DNA of 64,000 bases from Pseudomonas sp. MPC6 (GCF_006094435.1 NZ_CP034783.1:3685001-3749000); one strand, 5' to 3'. Counted from the stretch's first letter, positions 17,120 to 28,268 are shown. Program-made: numbers and translations. The notes: generated from the sequence alone by a model not told the origin.

Positions 17120-19993
17120 TCAGGTCAAAACGTTCAATTCCAACTTGTTTCGATTTCCACGAATCAAATGTATGTTAAGACGATGACGGTTCCCCTCAAG
17201 ATCCACCAAATCCACGATCATCGCCGTGTTGTCTAACTTTTCGAGATCAGTTGCAGTTGAACGACGCAGATCATCGACACGACTTAATGTGATGAGTAAT
17301 TCACCCGATACCGGATTCTGGTCGGATTCATACTCCCGCTTCAGCACTGGCGCATTTCGTTTATCAAGAGCATCGTCGAATTTTATAACTCTGTTCTCCG
17401 GCTTTCCTTCATCGCCGGCGTTGAACTCGTTAAAAGAATAGCCGGTATAGCTGAACATCGTCTCGTTGCCATAGGTACTCTCCCACTGCACAAGAGAGCG
17501 AGGGCCCTCGAAAATGCACCGGGTAAACAAAAGGGGAATACGTCCCTCACGCTGATATCCCACACGCCAGTAATCGGTAGTACGCAGGAAATAATCGAAG
17601 TCATTGTCCCCCGGTGGCAGCGGATCCCAGCCAGGCCCCGTCGGCCGACCGACGCCGCCTGCTCCACCGCCTGCCACACGCACATCCTTGAAACTGTAAT
17701 GATCAGCTATCTTGGTCGGGATTGGCATCGGCGTCAGCGTGACATGGCCCTCGTCCTCTGTTTCGTTCGGGCTCGGATACAAATCCGAGCGAAAATCACC
17801 CTTGTCATTGTCAGCGACAAACATGGCGACATATCGTTCGCTACCAGGGGTGTCCGTTGGACCCTGGCCCCGAACATGCACATAGAGGCTTTTATCTACG
17901 TGGTTGAACAGGTCGTCGCGGGAAACAGGTTCCTTCTCTTGCTGATGGAATCGATTCGGTTCCAACCTGCACGCCCAACGTAGCGGACTACCGTACTCGA
18001 TCCCTGCCTCTTCGATAAAGGGCATGTGACTGGGGGTTGCCTTCGAAACCAACCTCAAGCTGGCTTCTTCATCGCCGCTCAATGGGTAAGTCGTACCACC
18101 CACGGGCTCGGTCACTACCTCGATTCTGACCTGCATTTGTTGCATACCATTGGCATACGCACGACCGACTACCTTACTGATGTTGAACTTGCTCAAGTTT
18201 CTCCAGGTCGGTTCCGTAACGGCATTTGTCAGCTGCACGATGCTGTAGCCGTAATACTGGACTTCTTCCATGTCATCGAGCAGTTCACATACAACAACCG
18301 AAACAGGATTGGAAAATATCGCCGGTGCCTTATAAAGTCCACTTTGCAAAACGTCGCCCTCACCCAGAACCGTCCAGCGGCGCTTGAGCTGCGTATTTCT
18401 GTGGTTCTCTTTCAACTGCAGATCTGCCCCGCGGTTGACACTTCGAGTAAACCCGGGCGAGACATCAAAATCAGGGACAAACCTGAGCAGCAAGACCGAG
18501 GCCTGGACGCTCTCTCCGGTCACGGTGTCCCTGGCTTCAATACATTGCACCACCACATCTTCCGCCAAGGGGTCGGTTGGCGGCGTATAAATGGCCGTAT
18601 TGCCAGCAGCCACCAGTGAACCGTGCTGCGGGACACTCCAGGACAACGCGGCGCCATTCAACGCCGATGCCACGAAGGTCACAGGTTGCGGTTCACCGCG
18701 CACAAAACGCCGCACGGCCGAAGGGGAAATGGCCATTGCCTCGGACGTTACCAGCAGTAAGGCGCAGACCTGATGACCCTGAGCGGTGGCCGGATCGGTA
18801 TATGAGGCCGTCACCACGATACGAACCGTTTCCCGGCCTGCCTGATCGAACGCCACAGGCGTGTATAAACCACTGGTCAGCCCGATTTCGCCGGCAGACT
18901 TATGCGTATTCAGGCTGCGCACACTCCAGCGCACACCCGTCAGAGGCTTGCCGTCTCGCAAGGCCTGGTATTGGAATGGTTTGCTGCCAGCCTGCAGACT
19001 ATGCAACTGTGGATTGATGGTAATGGCCGTACGCGAAGGATCAATATTGCCAAACACCGCCAGGTCATAAGGTACTTCCCGATCCCGTTCGATAAAAACG
19101 TTATCTTCGCCCGGGAACAACAGGCTGTGTATCAGTACCAGTTTGTCCTCATCCGCGTAGGGCACGAATTCCTTTGAAAGGATCAAGGTCGCCGAATACA
19201 TGTCACCCTGGGCGTCCTGGTCATCCGGAATCAGATAGGGAAAATCCCGGGGGGGGATTCCACCACCATGCTCACTGGCCTTGAGCTGGATAAACACCAC
19301 CACCGCTCCATCGCGATACGTCGAGGACTTGACGTCATTGCCACCTGGAGCCGGCTGGGTCCGCATCTCGAATCGCTTCGGCGTCAGCGGGTTGTAGCCT
19401 CGCAAATCGAGCATGCCCAATTCAAAGACTCGCCGGTGAGGAGGCAGTTCGTCGAAACGTTGCTGGAAGTACTCGCCGAGACATTTGCGAGCCGCCGGGG
19501 TACTGGCCAGGTTACATTCGATTTTCTGCACCCGGGACAGATCCAGAATAACCCGTCCAAGATCGTCGATTTCACCGGTTACAATTGCCAGATCGACGTC
19601 GATCGTCACGGTAAAACCATGGGCTTCACTGATGGTATAACTGTACAGCACTGAGTCGAACCCATCACCGACACTATACGCGGTATAACTGCCTGACAGG
19701 ATGTTCAACGTGAGTGTGGCAATGGAATTGGTGAAATCTGCAGTTTCAAACGACAATCGCGGCGAGGCTAAAACAATGTCGCGCAGCTCAGCATATTCGG
19801 TGTTTAGATCATTAGTGAATGCTTTACCGGAGAACGGCGGCATGTAGCCAGAGCCATCGTACTTGTCGATCCATTGTTGTAGCAATATCCGATTGAGACG
19901 AGTGCGGTTGAACACGGTAATAGCGCCCCACCCTTGCGTAATCGAACCTTGTTTCATCTGCCGCACAATATCGGCACGCGAGTTACCAGCCAT
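17120..19993 (-). CDS. P47/TULIP-like protein with Ig-like C-terminal region
   Basis: 957 residues, no signal peptide. Residues 1-310 resemble the clostridial P47/OrfX (TULIP) family: [17 protein letters not shown] at 21-37, a following beta-rich part ([17 protein letters not shown]), and [11 protein letters not shown] near 267. After AVFGNIDPS (about 312) come bacterial Ig-like units with the [10 protein letters not shown]...[10 protein letters not shown] pattern and a long beta-rich C-terminal region with a Gly-rich linker near 780. It is a paralogue of the 783-residue protein upstream. Start ATG 19993 has GGGAG. P47 proteins are thought to bind lipids or assist toxins; that role here is inference from the RHS neighbour. 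Confidence 0.6.
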   Translation of the reverse strand: MAGNSRADIVRQMKQGSITQGWGAITVFNRTRLNRILLQQWIDKYDGSGYMPPFSGKAFTNDLNTEYAELRDIVLASPRLSFETADFTNSIATLTLNILSGSYTAYSVGDGFDSVLYSYTISEAHGFTVTIDVDLAIVTGEIDDLGRVILDLSRVQKIECNLASTPAARKCLGEYFQQRFDELPPHRRVFELGMLDLRGYNPLTPKRFEMRTQPAPGGNDVKSSTYRDGAVVVFIQLKASEHGGGIPPRDFPYLIPDDQDAQGDMYSATLILSKEFVPYADEDKLVLIHSLLFPGEDNVFIERDREVPYDLAVFGNIDPSRTAITINPQLHSLQAGSKPFQYQALRDGKPLTGVRWSVRSLNTHKSAGEIGLTSGLYTPVAFDQAGRETVRIVVTASYTDPATAQGHQVCALLLVTSEAMAISPSAVRRFVRGEPQPVTFVASALNGAALSWSVPQHGSLVAAGNTAIYTPPTDPLAEDVVVQCIEARDTVTGESVQASVLLLRFVPDFDVSPGFTRSVNRGADLQLKENHRNTQLKRRWTVLGEGDVLQSGLYKAPAIFSNPVSVVVCELLDDMEEVQYYGYSIVQLTNAVTEPTWRNLSKFNISKVVGRAYANGMQQMQVRIEVVTEPVGGTTYPLSGDEEASLRLVSKATPSHMPFIEEAGIEYGSPLRWACRLEPNRFHQQEKEPVSRDDLFNHVDKSLYVHVRGQGPTDTPGSERYVAMFVADNDKGDFRSDLYPSPNETEDEGHVTLTPMPIPTKIADHYSFKDVRVAGGGAGGVGRPTGPGWDPLPPGDNDFDYFLRTTDYWRVGYQREGRIPLLFTRCIFEGPRSLVQWESTYGNETMFSYTGYSFNEFNAGDEGKPENRVIKFDDALDKRNAPVLKREYESDQNPVSGELLITLSRVDDLRRSTATDLEKLDNTAMIVDLVDLEGNRHRLNIHLIRGNRNKLELNVLT

Positions 19994-20057
19994 GATAATG
20001 CTCCCAAGTAGTATAATCAGCGTATATTGAAGACTGTAGCTTGATGTTCAATTCAAC

Positions 20058-22409
20058 TTACAGATTGTCGATTGGTTCCGGTTTATTGGGGAGTTCAAAG
20101 AGTGGCCACGGCAAAATAATCCAGCCCTCTTTGCTGGCATCATTGGCCTTGCGTGCGGTGATGAGTACAAATCGTTGCTGCCCGTCCGGATCGCCCGTGT
20201 ATAAACCGTCGCTGTCGATGCCCTCGTTCCCCGCTGAAACTTCCCAGATGGCAGTCACGGGGTTCTCACGATTATCCCGGGCTATCAATTTCGCCTTACC
20301 CTGCGGGAAAGATGAGTTGTCCAAATCGACAGTAATAGTCAAATCCGCTTGATAATGAGTAACAACGACATAGGCCGTTTGGGTTTTACGGGTCGCGAGG
20401 TTCATGACCTCGATTTCATCGATGAGGAAAGAACCTTCCAATGTCGGGTCTTTCAGGCCTGCGGTATAAGTGTTTTTACCGTCGCTCCCGCCCCTGGCCG
20501 GGATGGTGCCAGTGCCTCGTTTGACCTTCCATTCCAGGATACCCTCGCCCAGAGTATGGGCCGACAATACTCGAGTCACGGACGCTTCGGAGGTGGAGGC
20601 GCTGCAAATCTGCACGACCGGGTTGACGGTGATGTCCCGGGCGACCACGGTCACCAGGGCCGAACTGCTGTGATTGGACGCAGTGGCCGTGACCCTGACT
20701 CGGGTGAAAGTGCCAGAAATGTCAGCGAGGGCGGGCGACGAGTACAGTCCAGTGTCCTCGTCAATGCTCCCGATCTCGCCAGTGCTGCCGGGAATGGCTG
20801 CCACACTCCATTTGACTTTGCCGGCGAAGTCTCCTGAGACGGTGAATGGATGCGTGGCACCGTGGCCCATCAAATGTTCCAGGGGGGCAACAGTAAAAGG
20901 GTTGACGACCTTGCCAAAAACAACCATATCGCCGGGAAATTCCGCACTCTTTTGTTTTATAGTTTCATGACCGGCGAACAGAATACTGTTGAGCACAAAC
21001 GTATTAAACTCAATAGTTTTACCGAAAAGCAGTCCAGTGGTATCGTCAAGTGCTCTTTTTATCGTCGTTGCATACTCTCCTCGAGCGGATTCAAGATAGA
21101 TTGCCACCTCCGGAATCGGCACATATCGCGCACTGAGTTTCATATCCACCAGTAGATTTTTTACTTTCGCCACTACACCTCCAGCATCCGCATCAACAAC
21201 AAACTCGATGTCCGCGTTCACCTGCAATGCGATATTCATCGTATACTCGTCTGAATCCTCTTCCCCACCCCTCCTTTTAACCAAACACTTCTGCTGACGA
21301 TAAACGCTGCTGTCCCCCCAGCCAAATCGAATTGTACGATCATCCTGCACTGTTATAGAGAGTCCATCGCTGTCGTTATTCGCAGCAGGAAAAGCAAATT
21401 TCAAAACCTCAACGATATAAGAATCCGTATGCCCCACAAACCCGGGTAAAAAGAATACGCCAATGCTCGGCTGAGCTTTGAGCACATTTAGAAAATTTCT
21501 ATCATCATAGGTTTCAGAAAACTTTACGCCATGAGAGAACATGCCATTCATGCCTTCAGCAATAATTCTACGCATCAGCAGATAATTACTCAGCAACATG
21601 GCCGAGTCATACTCCCCGCCCCCATTATTCGGAATCAAGCTCCTCCAGTCGTCAGTAGGCGGTGTCCCGCCTTCCTGATCACCCTCCATGCAGATAAACA
21701 GCTCCACCGCACCGTCACCAAAATTATCTGCCGTATTGAGCTCTGCGCCTTGCGCCGTGATGGTCCGCAGCCTGAAGGATGCCGGCTTCAGGTATTGCTG
21801 ATCGGTATAGGCAATCTTTCCAAGGTGATAGAGCCTTTTTTCCTTGTCTGCGCCCTTGAAGTATTGCTTGAAGAATTCACCGCCGATACGGCGTTCATAT
21901 GAAGAGTTGGCAAACGTCAACTGCCACTCCCCTTTTGCTGCCTCGGCGGCGCCGAGATCGAGAACCACTTGTCCGGTGTCCTTACCGACCTGGCCACTGA
22001 TTTTCGACAACACTACGTTTTCGGCAATGAGGTCGGGATGATCGAGCGCATCGATAGAGTGCACCGCAATCGCGCGCTTGTGACCGACTGTATTGTCGAT
22101 AGAAACCTGTGTCCCGCCGATGACCGCCATTTTCATATTGGCCTCGCCGCCCGCCGCCTTCGAACTGTCTTCAAAAGACAGTCGTGGCACATCGGTAACC
22201 CAGTCGCTGAGGTGCTGCCAGTTGGCATCGCCAACGGCAACTGGCTCATTGATCGGCTCCAGATAACTATTGACGGTGAATTTGTTAATGTAGTCCTGCA
22301 GCAACAAGGTATTGCACTTGCTGCGATCATAAGCGACCACTGCGCCCCAACCGGCTGTCCTCGGTTTAAGTGCCAGCCATTCCAGCAGTTCTTTTTTTGA
22401 GTTGGCCAT
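20058..22409 (-). CDS. P47/TULIP-like protein with bacterial Ig-like repeats
   Basis: 783 residues. The N-terminal GWGAVVAYDRSKCNTLLLQ (18-36) and the EYDSAMLLSNYLLM segment parallel the 957-residue neighbour and resemble P47/OrfX proteins. The N-terminal unit extends to about residue 480 (VVFGKVVNPF). Ig-like units follow, with IGSIDEDTGLYSSP...RVRVTATAS and a second unit ending ITARKANDASKEGW. No signal peptide is visible, so export would need a non-Sec route or cell lysis. Start ATG 22409 has AAGGGA upstream; 64 bp separate it from the next gene. The family call is by motif only. Confidence 0.58.
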   Translation of the reverse strand: MANSKKELLEWLALKPRTAGWGAVVAYDRSKCNTLLLQDYINKFTVNSYLEPINEPVAVGDANWQHLSDWVTDVPRLSFEDSSKAAGGEANMKMAVIGGTQVSIDNTVGHKRAIAVHSIDALDHPDLIAENVVLSKISGQVGKDTGQVVLDLGAAEAAKGEWQLTFANSSYERRIGGEFFKQYFKGADKEKRLYHLGKIAYTDQQYLKPASFRLRTITAQGAELNTADNFGDGAVELFICMEGDQEGGTPPTDDWRSLIPNNGGGEYDSAMLLSNYLLMRRIIAEGMNGMFSHGVKFSETYDDRNFLNVLKAQPSIGVFFLPGFVGHTDSYIVEVLKFAFPAANNDSDGLSITVQDDRTIRFGWGDSSVYRQQKCLVKRRGGEEDSDEYTMNIALQVNADIEFVVDADAGGVVAKVKNLLVDMKLSARYVPIPEVAIYLESARGEYATTIKRALDDTTGLLFGKTIEFNTFVLNSILFAGHETIKQKSAEFPGDMVVFGKVVNPFTVAPLEHLMGHGATHPFTVSGDFAGKVKWSVAAIPGSTGEIGSIDEDTGLYSSPALADISGTFTRVRVTATASNHSSSALVTVVARDITVNPVVQICSASTSEASVTRVLSAHTLGEGILEWKVKRGTGTIPARGGSDGKNTYTAGLKDPTLEGSFLIDEIEVMNLATRKTQTAYVVVTHYQADLTITVDLDNSSFPQGKAKLIARDNRENPVTAIWEVSAGNEGIDSDGLYTGDPDGQQRFVLITARKANDASKEGWIILPWPLFELPNKPEPIDNL

Positions 22410-22502
22410 GATGCATCCCTTTCAATGAGTTTATTATTTCGATCGCCCGAACGATTCAATACAGAACCGCAGAATTTACAATGCAAGGTTCAACATCAGG
22501 TG

Positions 22503-24323
22503 TCAGGCACGCAATGTCAGCTCGGAAGAGTCCCTGAAGGCAGTATGTGTTCGCCCTTCATCAAAGCTGACTGTGACCGCCACCTTGAACTTGTTACCGA
22601 TCCCGATTTCAGTCCGAAGAAACGATTCGGGCAGCCACGAAGAAATGTGCGGCGCTAGTGCCTCGGTTTCGGTAAGGGGATGATTCTTGATTAAATAATA
22701 ATCCGTCCCTACGACCTTGATATTGAGGATTTGGTCTTGCGCCATATACGCCCAACGTCCTAGCTTGAACTCGGCCCCCTTGGGATCGGTGATCCGTTCA
22801 AGAGAAAGCTCAGAGGTGCCTGCTGCCGGTACACACTGAATGGTCGGGAAACGATCCAGGGGGAATGGCACGATCTTCAACCAGAAGGGGTCGGAGTCCT
22901 GCCAGTTTTCCGGCGGTTCGCCATTGGGAACAACCCGCCAGAACACTTTCAACCGCTCACGCGAATTGACACCCGCCCCCATGTTCATTGCAATGGCATT
23001 CTTTGGAATATCGAATGCTCGCCAGTTGCCTGCAACCGGCGTCGTCACCACGCTATGGCCCGCCGTACCAGGTTCACCCCAATACAAATGGATGGTGTCG
23101 GCTTCATCGACAATCGCCTCGGGGCGCACATTCGCCCGACTGCCGCTTGTGGTATCTGCCGCGTTCATTCGGCCTTCATTCGGCTCGTCACCTGGCTCCG
23201 GTCCAGCGTCCTCGAGGCTCGGCATTGGAATATCCAGCGGCTGGCTTATCAGCAAACGCAGGGGTTCACCGGACAAGACGCTACCTGGGCGCGCATATTG
23301 GTAGGTGAGCTCCGCATTCTTGCGATTGTTGGCCACCAGCCAAGAATGCTCCAGCTGCAATGTCAGGGTACCGCTGTCGAATGTCGAGGGGTCGAGGCGC
23401 ACCGAGACAGCCGCATTGGTGCCGGTGCTCACAGTCGCATTCACCAGTACAGTGTCACCCACCCGAGCCTGGGGGTGTAACGCAACCCGCAACGTCACGC
23501 CCTCTGGAAAACGCACGGGATCGATAGGGCCTGCGCCGTGGCCATCGATCGCCAGTTCAGGTAGACGCGGCAGAGCCGGCGCCAAAATCTGCAGGGTTTG
23601 CAGCGCAGAAACGCTAGGTTCGCCTCCCCCCGCGTAGTCGATGCGATAACTCAACTCCAACCGGCCGCCTGAAATCAGCAGGACTTGAGTTCTGTCCACC
23701 AGTCGCGTCAATGGCCGACCGACCTGCGCGTCTGTCACCTCCCAGACGGGATTCAAGGGCGGCCTTGCGTTACCGTTCCTGTCGAAGCCGCGCCATTGCA
23801 GTGTGACTTTATCGCCCTTCGCTATAGCCGCATACGGCGGTACGGCTACCGTGACGCCAATGGCGGGTAATACTCTTATGTCAGGATCCAATGCCAGATC
23901 ATGGGATTCGCGAACCAGTGGAACAGGCAAGTGCGACGTGAGCGAAGGACGTATTCCGACGTAAAAAAACAATCGTTTTGATTCGGGTCCCGGTGTGGGC
24001 GCCATGGGGTCCTTGACTGAGTATGAATAAAACACCCAGCCCTGATCCAATCTTTGTAGCGAGTCATTGGGGAAGCTAATCGGTAGCCCTTCAGGCGTCA
24101 GGGTGTCATCAATGGGATAGGCAACACCTGCCACGCTATCAATAGCGTCACCTTGTGCCGTACAACCTCGCCAGTTCACAAGAATGAAATGTCCCACGTA
24201 TGTTTCTATGTCCGGAAACCAGACATGGGTAACCAGGCTTCCCGTGTCCAACTGTGCAAGGTCTAGCGCATTATCGGCATCCAGAAAAGGGACTTTCGGT
24301 GCGGGATACGTAACCGCTGTCAT
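22503..24323 (-). CDS. Ig-like multidomain protein, first gene of the RHS1 operon
   Basis: 606 residues, acidic, beta-rich, without a signal peptide. Repeated units contain Ile/Val-x-Lys/Val-Gly-Asp-x-Val motifs (YAAIAKGDKVTLQWRG, ARVGDTVLVNATV), and the protein ends with VAVTVSFDEGRTHTAFRD. The same end pattern is found in the 506-residue protein at 36009-37529 (KAYISFDNGQTWNG), so they belong to one family with the 661-residue protein at 40194. ATG 24323 has GGAG nine bases upstream. A lux-box-like site lies about 100 bp upstream. Function unknown; probably a structural or adhesive component. Confidence 0.65.
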   Translation of the reverse strand: MTAVTYPAPKVPFLDADNALDLAQLDTGSLVTHVWFPDIETYVGHFILVNWRGCTAQGDAIDSVAGVAYPIDDTLTPEGLPISFPNDSLQRLDQGWVFYSYSVKDPMAPTPGPESKRLFFYVGIRPSLTSHLPVPLVRESHDLALDPDIRVLPAIGVTVAVPPYAAIAKGDKVTLQWRGFDRNGNARPPLNPVWEVTDAQVGRPLTRLVDRTQVLLISGGRLELSYRIDYAGGGEPSVSALQTLQILAPALPRLPELAIDGHGAGPIDPVRFPEGVTLRVALHPQARVGDTVLVNATVSTGTNAAVSVRLDPSTFDSGTLTLQLEHSWLVANNRKNAELTYQYARPGSVLSGEPLRLLISQPLDIPMPSLEDAGPEPGDEPNEGRMNAADTTSGSRANVRPEAIVDEADTIHLYWGEPGTAGHSVVTTPVAGNWRAFDIPKNAIAMNMGAGVNSRERLKVFWRVVPNGEPPENWQDSDPFWLKIVPFPLDRFPTIQCVPAAGTSELSLERITDPKGAEFKLGRWAYMAQDQILNIKVVGTDYYLIKNHPLTETEALAPHISSWLPESFLRTEIGIGNKFKVAVTVSFDEGRTHTAFRDSSELTLRA

Positions 24324-24420
24324 GTTCGGAACTCCATCGTTGATCAGTGGGCAGTCACCCGACCCGTAAAAATAATTGCTTCGACGGAGGTGTTTTTACG
24401 CTTTAATTTTCGACTTGCCT

Positions 24421-24440
24421 ACCTAACAGAACTGCTAGGT
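24421..24440. promoter_or_regulatory. Lux-box-like site between two divergent RHS operons
   Basis: ACCTAACAGAACTGCTAGGT fits the Pseudomonas las/rhl-box pattern CT-N12-AG, with ACCTA/TAGGT arms. Rightward, TATGGT starts 22 nt after the box (24462-24467). Leftward, a weaker TAAAAA-like hexamer lies at 24393-24398 (minus strand). One site could therefore activate both the RHS1 and the RHS2 operons. Confidence 0.7.
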
Positions 24441-24528
24441 TTACAGACCTGAAAAATACTCTATGGTTAACTCCAACCGGGCTTCTATTTTATGAGCCAA
24501 GTGCATTACTACTTAGGGAGATCAATAT

Positions 24529-24999
24529 ATGAACATCATTCGAGTTTGGCATCGCGCATTAATATTTGCGGGGAGCTTATTGATGGCAGGACAAATTTTC
24601 GCCGCGCCCGTTGATCCTACGCCAGTTGCATCTGCGACCAGTACTGGATTTTTGGTATTCGAAAATTGTCGCTTGCTAATACAAGAAACCATATATTCGA
24701 TAGGCAGAGGAGACGCTAGCGGTTGCCGAGGCGTTACCATCGATGACACATTTTCGCTTGAAGGGGTTCGCTCAGCCGTCTCGATTAGAATTACGACAGA
24801 GGTTGATTCTCAAAAGTACGGCGCCATCAACCTCAGGACCATCAAAGATAATGTCAACACGCCAAGCATGACGTTTAGATATTTAATGAATGCCCCTGCC
24901 GGAAAAGTCTATGTGCCTGGGCTTATTTTCCAGGGCGTAGAAAATCCTCTTTTCGTTAGCCGCCGCCTTAGTCAAATTGGAATACAATTAAACAAATAG
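24529..24999 (+). CDS. Small secreted protein of unknown family (paralogue A)
   Basis: 156 residues with a Sec signal peptide (MNIIRVWHRALIFAG...IFA, cleavage near residue 26 before APVDPT). The mature part has two cysteines (ENCRLL, SGCRGV) and a core LEGVRSAVSIRI...NLRTIKDNVNT shared with the next gene. The coding sequence is clearly more AT-rich than the surrounding genes. AGGGAG lies eight bases before the ATG. First gene of the rightward operon behind the lux-box-like site. I do not recognise the family. It may be a periplasmic or secreted partner of RHS2. Confidence 0.72.
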   Translation: MNIIRVWHRALIFAGSLLMAGQIFAAPVDPTPVASATSTGFLVFENCRLLIQETIYSIGRGDASGCRGVTIDDTFSLEGVRSAVSIRITTEVDSQKYGAINLRTIKDNVNTPSMTFRYLMNAPAGKVYVPGLIFQGVENPLFVSRRLSQIGIQLNK

Positions 25000-25172
25000 C
25001 CACGAACGCTCACATTTTTCAACGGCTAGAAATACCAACTTTCGACATCCAAAATTCATGTTGTAATTTACTCGCCGAGCAAACATACCTCACGTTCTTC
25101 GGCTTTACGTCTGACTTCACTTCAGCGGGCATTTTATTGCCCGACCTATAAATTTTATGATCGAGGCCTTCC

Positions 25173-25691
25173 ATGAACAATTTAAACTCAGCTGTACTCA
25201 ATACATTCCTGGCTATTTTTTTCTTGCACGCGACGCCATCGCTGGCAGGTACGGAAAGCACAACCGATACGAACCCTGGAAGAATAACATTCATCTACGA
25301 AAACGGCATTGAGCAATGTGGCGTCGACGCATCACCCCAAGTGTTCGAGATTAGTTATTATGCTGGCGGACCTGGAATTCGTCCTTGCGATCATAGCCGG
25401 GTTCGCTTTATTAAATTAGATGGCGTGCGCTCAGCCGTCACTATCCGCCTCTGGAGTTACTTACGCGGTGGTAAACCCGGCGGCTGCCAATCCAGCGAGA
25501 CCCATAATTTTACGCTATATCTAAGAACTATTAAAAATCCAACCAACACCCAGATTATAGATCTGAGAAACCTTGCAGACTACCCATTAAACACCCCTAT
25601 CCAGCCTGGCGTTACGCTAACAAATAAATATATAAAAGACGCCAACAAGATCGACAAAAACTTAAGTTGCGTCCAAGTGATTTATGACTAA
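25173..25691 (+). CDS. Small secreted protein of unknown family (paralogue B)
   Basis: 172 residues with a signal peptide (MNNLNSAVLNTFLAIFF...SLA, cleavage near residue 25). It shares LDGVRSAVTIRLW...LYLRTIKNPTNT with the 156-residue gene upstream. The mature part has four cysteines (EQCGVD, RPCDHS, GGCQSS, LSCVQV), enough for two disulfides. AT-rich; GAGG precedes the ATG. It ends 78 bp before the RHS2 start codon. No recognised domain. The gene pair looks like a local duplication. Confidence 0.72.
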   Translation: MNNLNSAVLNTFLAIFFLHATPSLAGTESTTDTNPGRITFIYENGIEQCGVDASPQVFEISYYAGGPGIRPCDHSRVRFIKLDGVRSAVTIRLWSYLRGGKPGGCQSSETHNFTLYLRTIKNPTNTQIIDLRNLADYPLNTPIQPGVTLTNKYIKDANKIDKNLSCVQVIYD

Positions 25692-25769
25692 CTCAGTCTC
25701 GGCTTATTTATACACGACTTCACTGACATCCCAGTGAGCAGCTTTTCGAAACAGACCAGAGACCTATCC

Positions 25770-28268
25770 ATGAGCGCCAAGACCGCGGTCCACTCCAACG
25801 CCTTCAACTTCCTCAGTTTCGTGCAGTCCGGTGTCGACCCCCGCACCGGCCAGTACACCGTCAACCTCGCCTTGCCGGAAATCAAAGCCAATGACCTCAG
25901 CGGCCCGGTCGTGCCCGCCAGTCTGAGTTTCAACCCGTACAATACCCGCGACAGCGGGTTTGGCGTGGGCTGGGAACTGCGATTGTCGCAATACGACGCC
26001 GATAAACAGGTGATCGCCCTGTCCTCCGGGGAAACCTTCAAAGTCACCGGTTCCAGCAGCACCGATCCCACCCGCCTGCTCATGGCCGAGCAGAAAATCG
26101 AGAGCTTCCACTTCCATCGAGATACGCCGAACCGCTATCGGATCGTGCACAAATCCGGGGTCGTTGAAATACTGGGGCGCGAAGGCGACCTCTTCCTGCC
26201 GCAAAGCATTTACAGCGTCGAAGGCCACGAGGTCAGCCTGCGGTACTTGCCGTTCAACAACGGCATCAGCCGGCTGCACACGGTGACCGATGCCCAGGGC
26301 AGCACCCTGCTGGAGATCAACCTGCCCACCAGCGCCGTGGAAATCCTGTTGCGCCCTGACGGGACGCCGGGCGGGGGCCTGGCGCGGTTTGAGATGAAAC
26401 TGCGCAACAGCGGCTCGGGCAATGAGGTGTATGAAGTGGTCCTGCCCACCGCAGACGCGTCCTGGCGGTTCACCTACCAGAAGGTCAATGGCCTGCTGTG
26501 CATCACCGAGGTCAAGACCCCGGTAGGCGGCCATGAAACCATTGTATACGCCGGCGTCGGCCACAGTTTTCCGGGCAATGCGCGCGCCCCCCTGCCCAGG
26601 GTCTGGAAACACCAGATTCGCCCCGGTTTCAAGCAGCCGATGCTCGAGGTGCATTACGCCTATGACAACAGCGAACTGCCCGGCAGCAGCAACAACTTCC
26701 TGGGTAACAACGCCCCGATCGGCTGGGATGACAATGGGCTGGACAACCTCTACAAAGCCGCCGGGCGCTATCAGTACGGCACCACCGAAACCCACTATGC
26801 CGACGAGGTGCCGGTGCGCCGCATCGAGCGCACCTTCAACCGCTTTCACCTGATCAGCGAAGAAAAAACCACCCAGGGCCAAAACATTCATCAGGTCCTC
26901 ACCACCTATTACGCCGATGACAAACTCGAGGAGCCGTTCAGCAACCAGGCTCCGCAGTGCCAACTGCCCAGACGTGTCGAAAGCCGCTGGGGCCTCGAAG
27001 GGGGGACGTGGCGCCCCGAGAACGTGCTCACGGCCTACGACACCCACGGCAACCTGACGGAACAGACCCAGGCCAATGGCGTCAAGGAGCGCTACAGCTA
27101 CTTCCCGGCCGCAGGCATCCCCGGGGAGTGCCCGCCTGACCCGCACGGTTTTGTCCGCCACCTGCACGAGCAAACCGTGACCCCTGCCTCCGATCGGGAA
27201 AAGGGTGCCCCGGTGCTGCGCACGCGCAACCGCTACGACCTGATGCCTCCCGTCCAGGGCACTGCCGAGGACGCCTGGCTGGTGCTGACCGAAGAGACCC
27301 TGTTGCAGGTCGAGGGCGACCAGGAGCACGCGTTGCAACACAGCGCCTACCTCACCTTCAACCAACCGCGCGACCCCTTGCAGCATGGCCGGCGCGAACA
27401 GCAGGCCATCACCCTCAACGGCCGGACCACCACCACCGACTACGCCTACCGAAAGCTGCCCAGTGCCTTTGCCGGCGAAACCGTGCTGCAAACCACCGAA
27501 ATCCTGAAGGGTTTCGACCACGGAGTCGACGGCACGGACACGAAAAAGACAGTGACCCTGGAACACTCGCTGCTGCACGGCGAACCCTTGCTCACCCGCG
27601 ACGACAGCGACGTGGAAATTCGCTACACCTATGACGCGTTGCTGCGGGTCACCTGCGAAACCGTGGCCCCGGACACCGACTACGTGGCGTCGCGCACTTA
27701 CCGCTACGTCCTGACCAACGCTGATGGCCAACAGGCCTGCCAGGAGGCCACCGACGTCAAGGGCGTGCGAACCCTAACCCTGTTCGATGGCTTGAACCGG
27801 GTGATCAAGGAACAGCGCCAGGACCCCGACCACCGTACCGGCGCCCTGGCGCAGGCGTTTCGCGACACCTATTACGCCACCTATGACGCCCTGGGCCAAC
27901 GGGTGGAGGACATCGAGCTGGACTGGCGCAGCGCCGACGAAGAGGACGATCTGCAACTGCGCAGCCAGTACCGTTATGACGACTGGGGCGAGCAGCGCAG
28001 CGTGGTGCGTCCGGACGGGGTCGAGGAGCACGAGGTCAGCGACCCGATCACACAGACCACCACGACCTGGATCGAGGGCATGGGCAAGACCGTCACCCAC
28101 AACAACCTGTTTGACAAGCCCGACAACGTCAAGCGTTACAAACAAGGCGACGAACCGAGCGACCCGCTAGCCGAGCCGTACAGCGAGCACCGCTATCACT
28201 ATGATGGCCTGGGGCGTACGGCCCATGAGTTCGATGCCCTGGGCTACAAGACAGCCTATGTGTATGAC
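25770..28268 (+). repeat. Right arm of 2,499-bp inverted repeat (5' part of RHS2)
   Basis: Matches 14525-17023 in inverted orientation over 2,499 bp with no length difference. The arms point toward each other with their 5' ends facing the 8,746-bp segment 17024-25769. Confidence 0.92.

Noticed and set aside
25691..25769. A further lux box just before RHS2 (CACTGACATCCCAGTG)
   Set aside because: The palindrome centre does not coincide with the CT-N12-AG pattern and no -10 at the expected distance was found.
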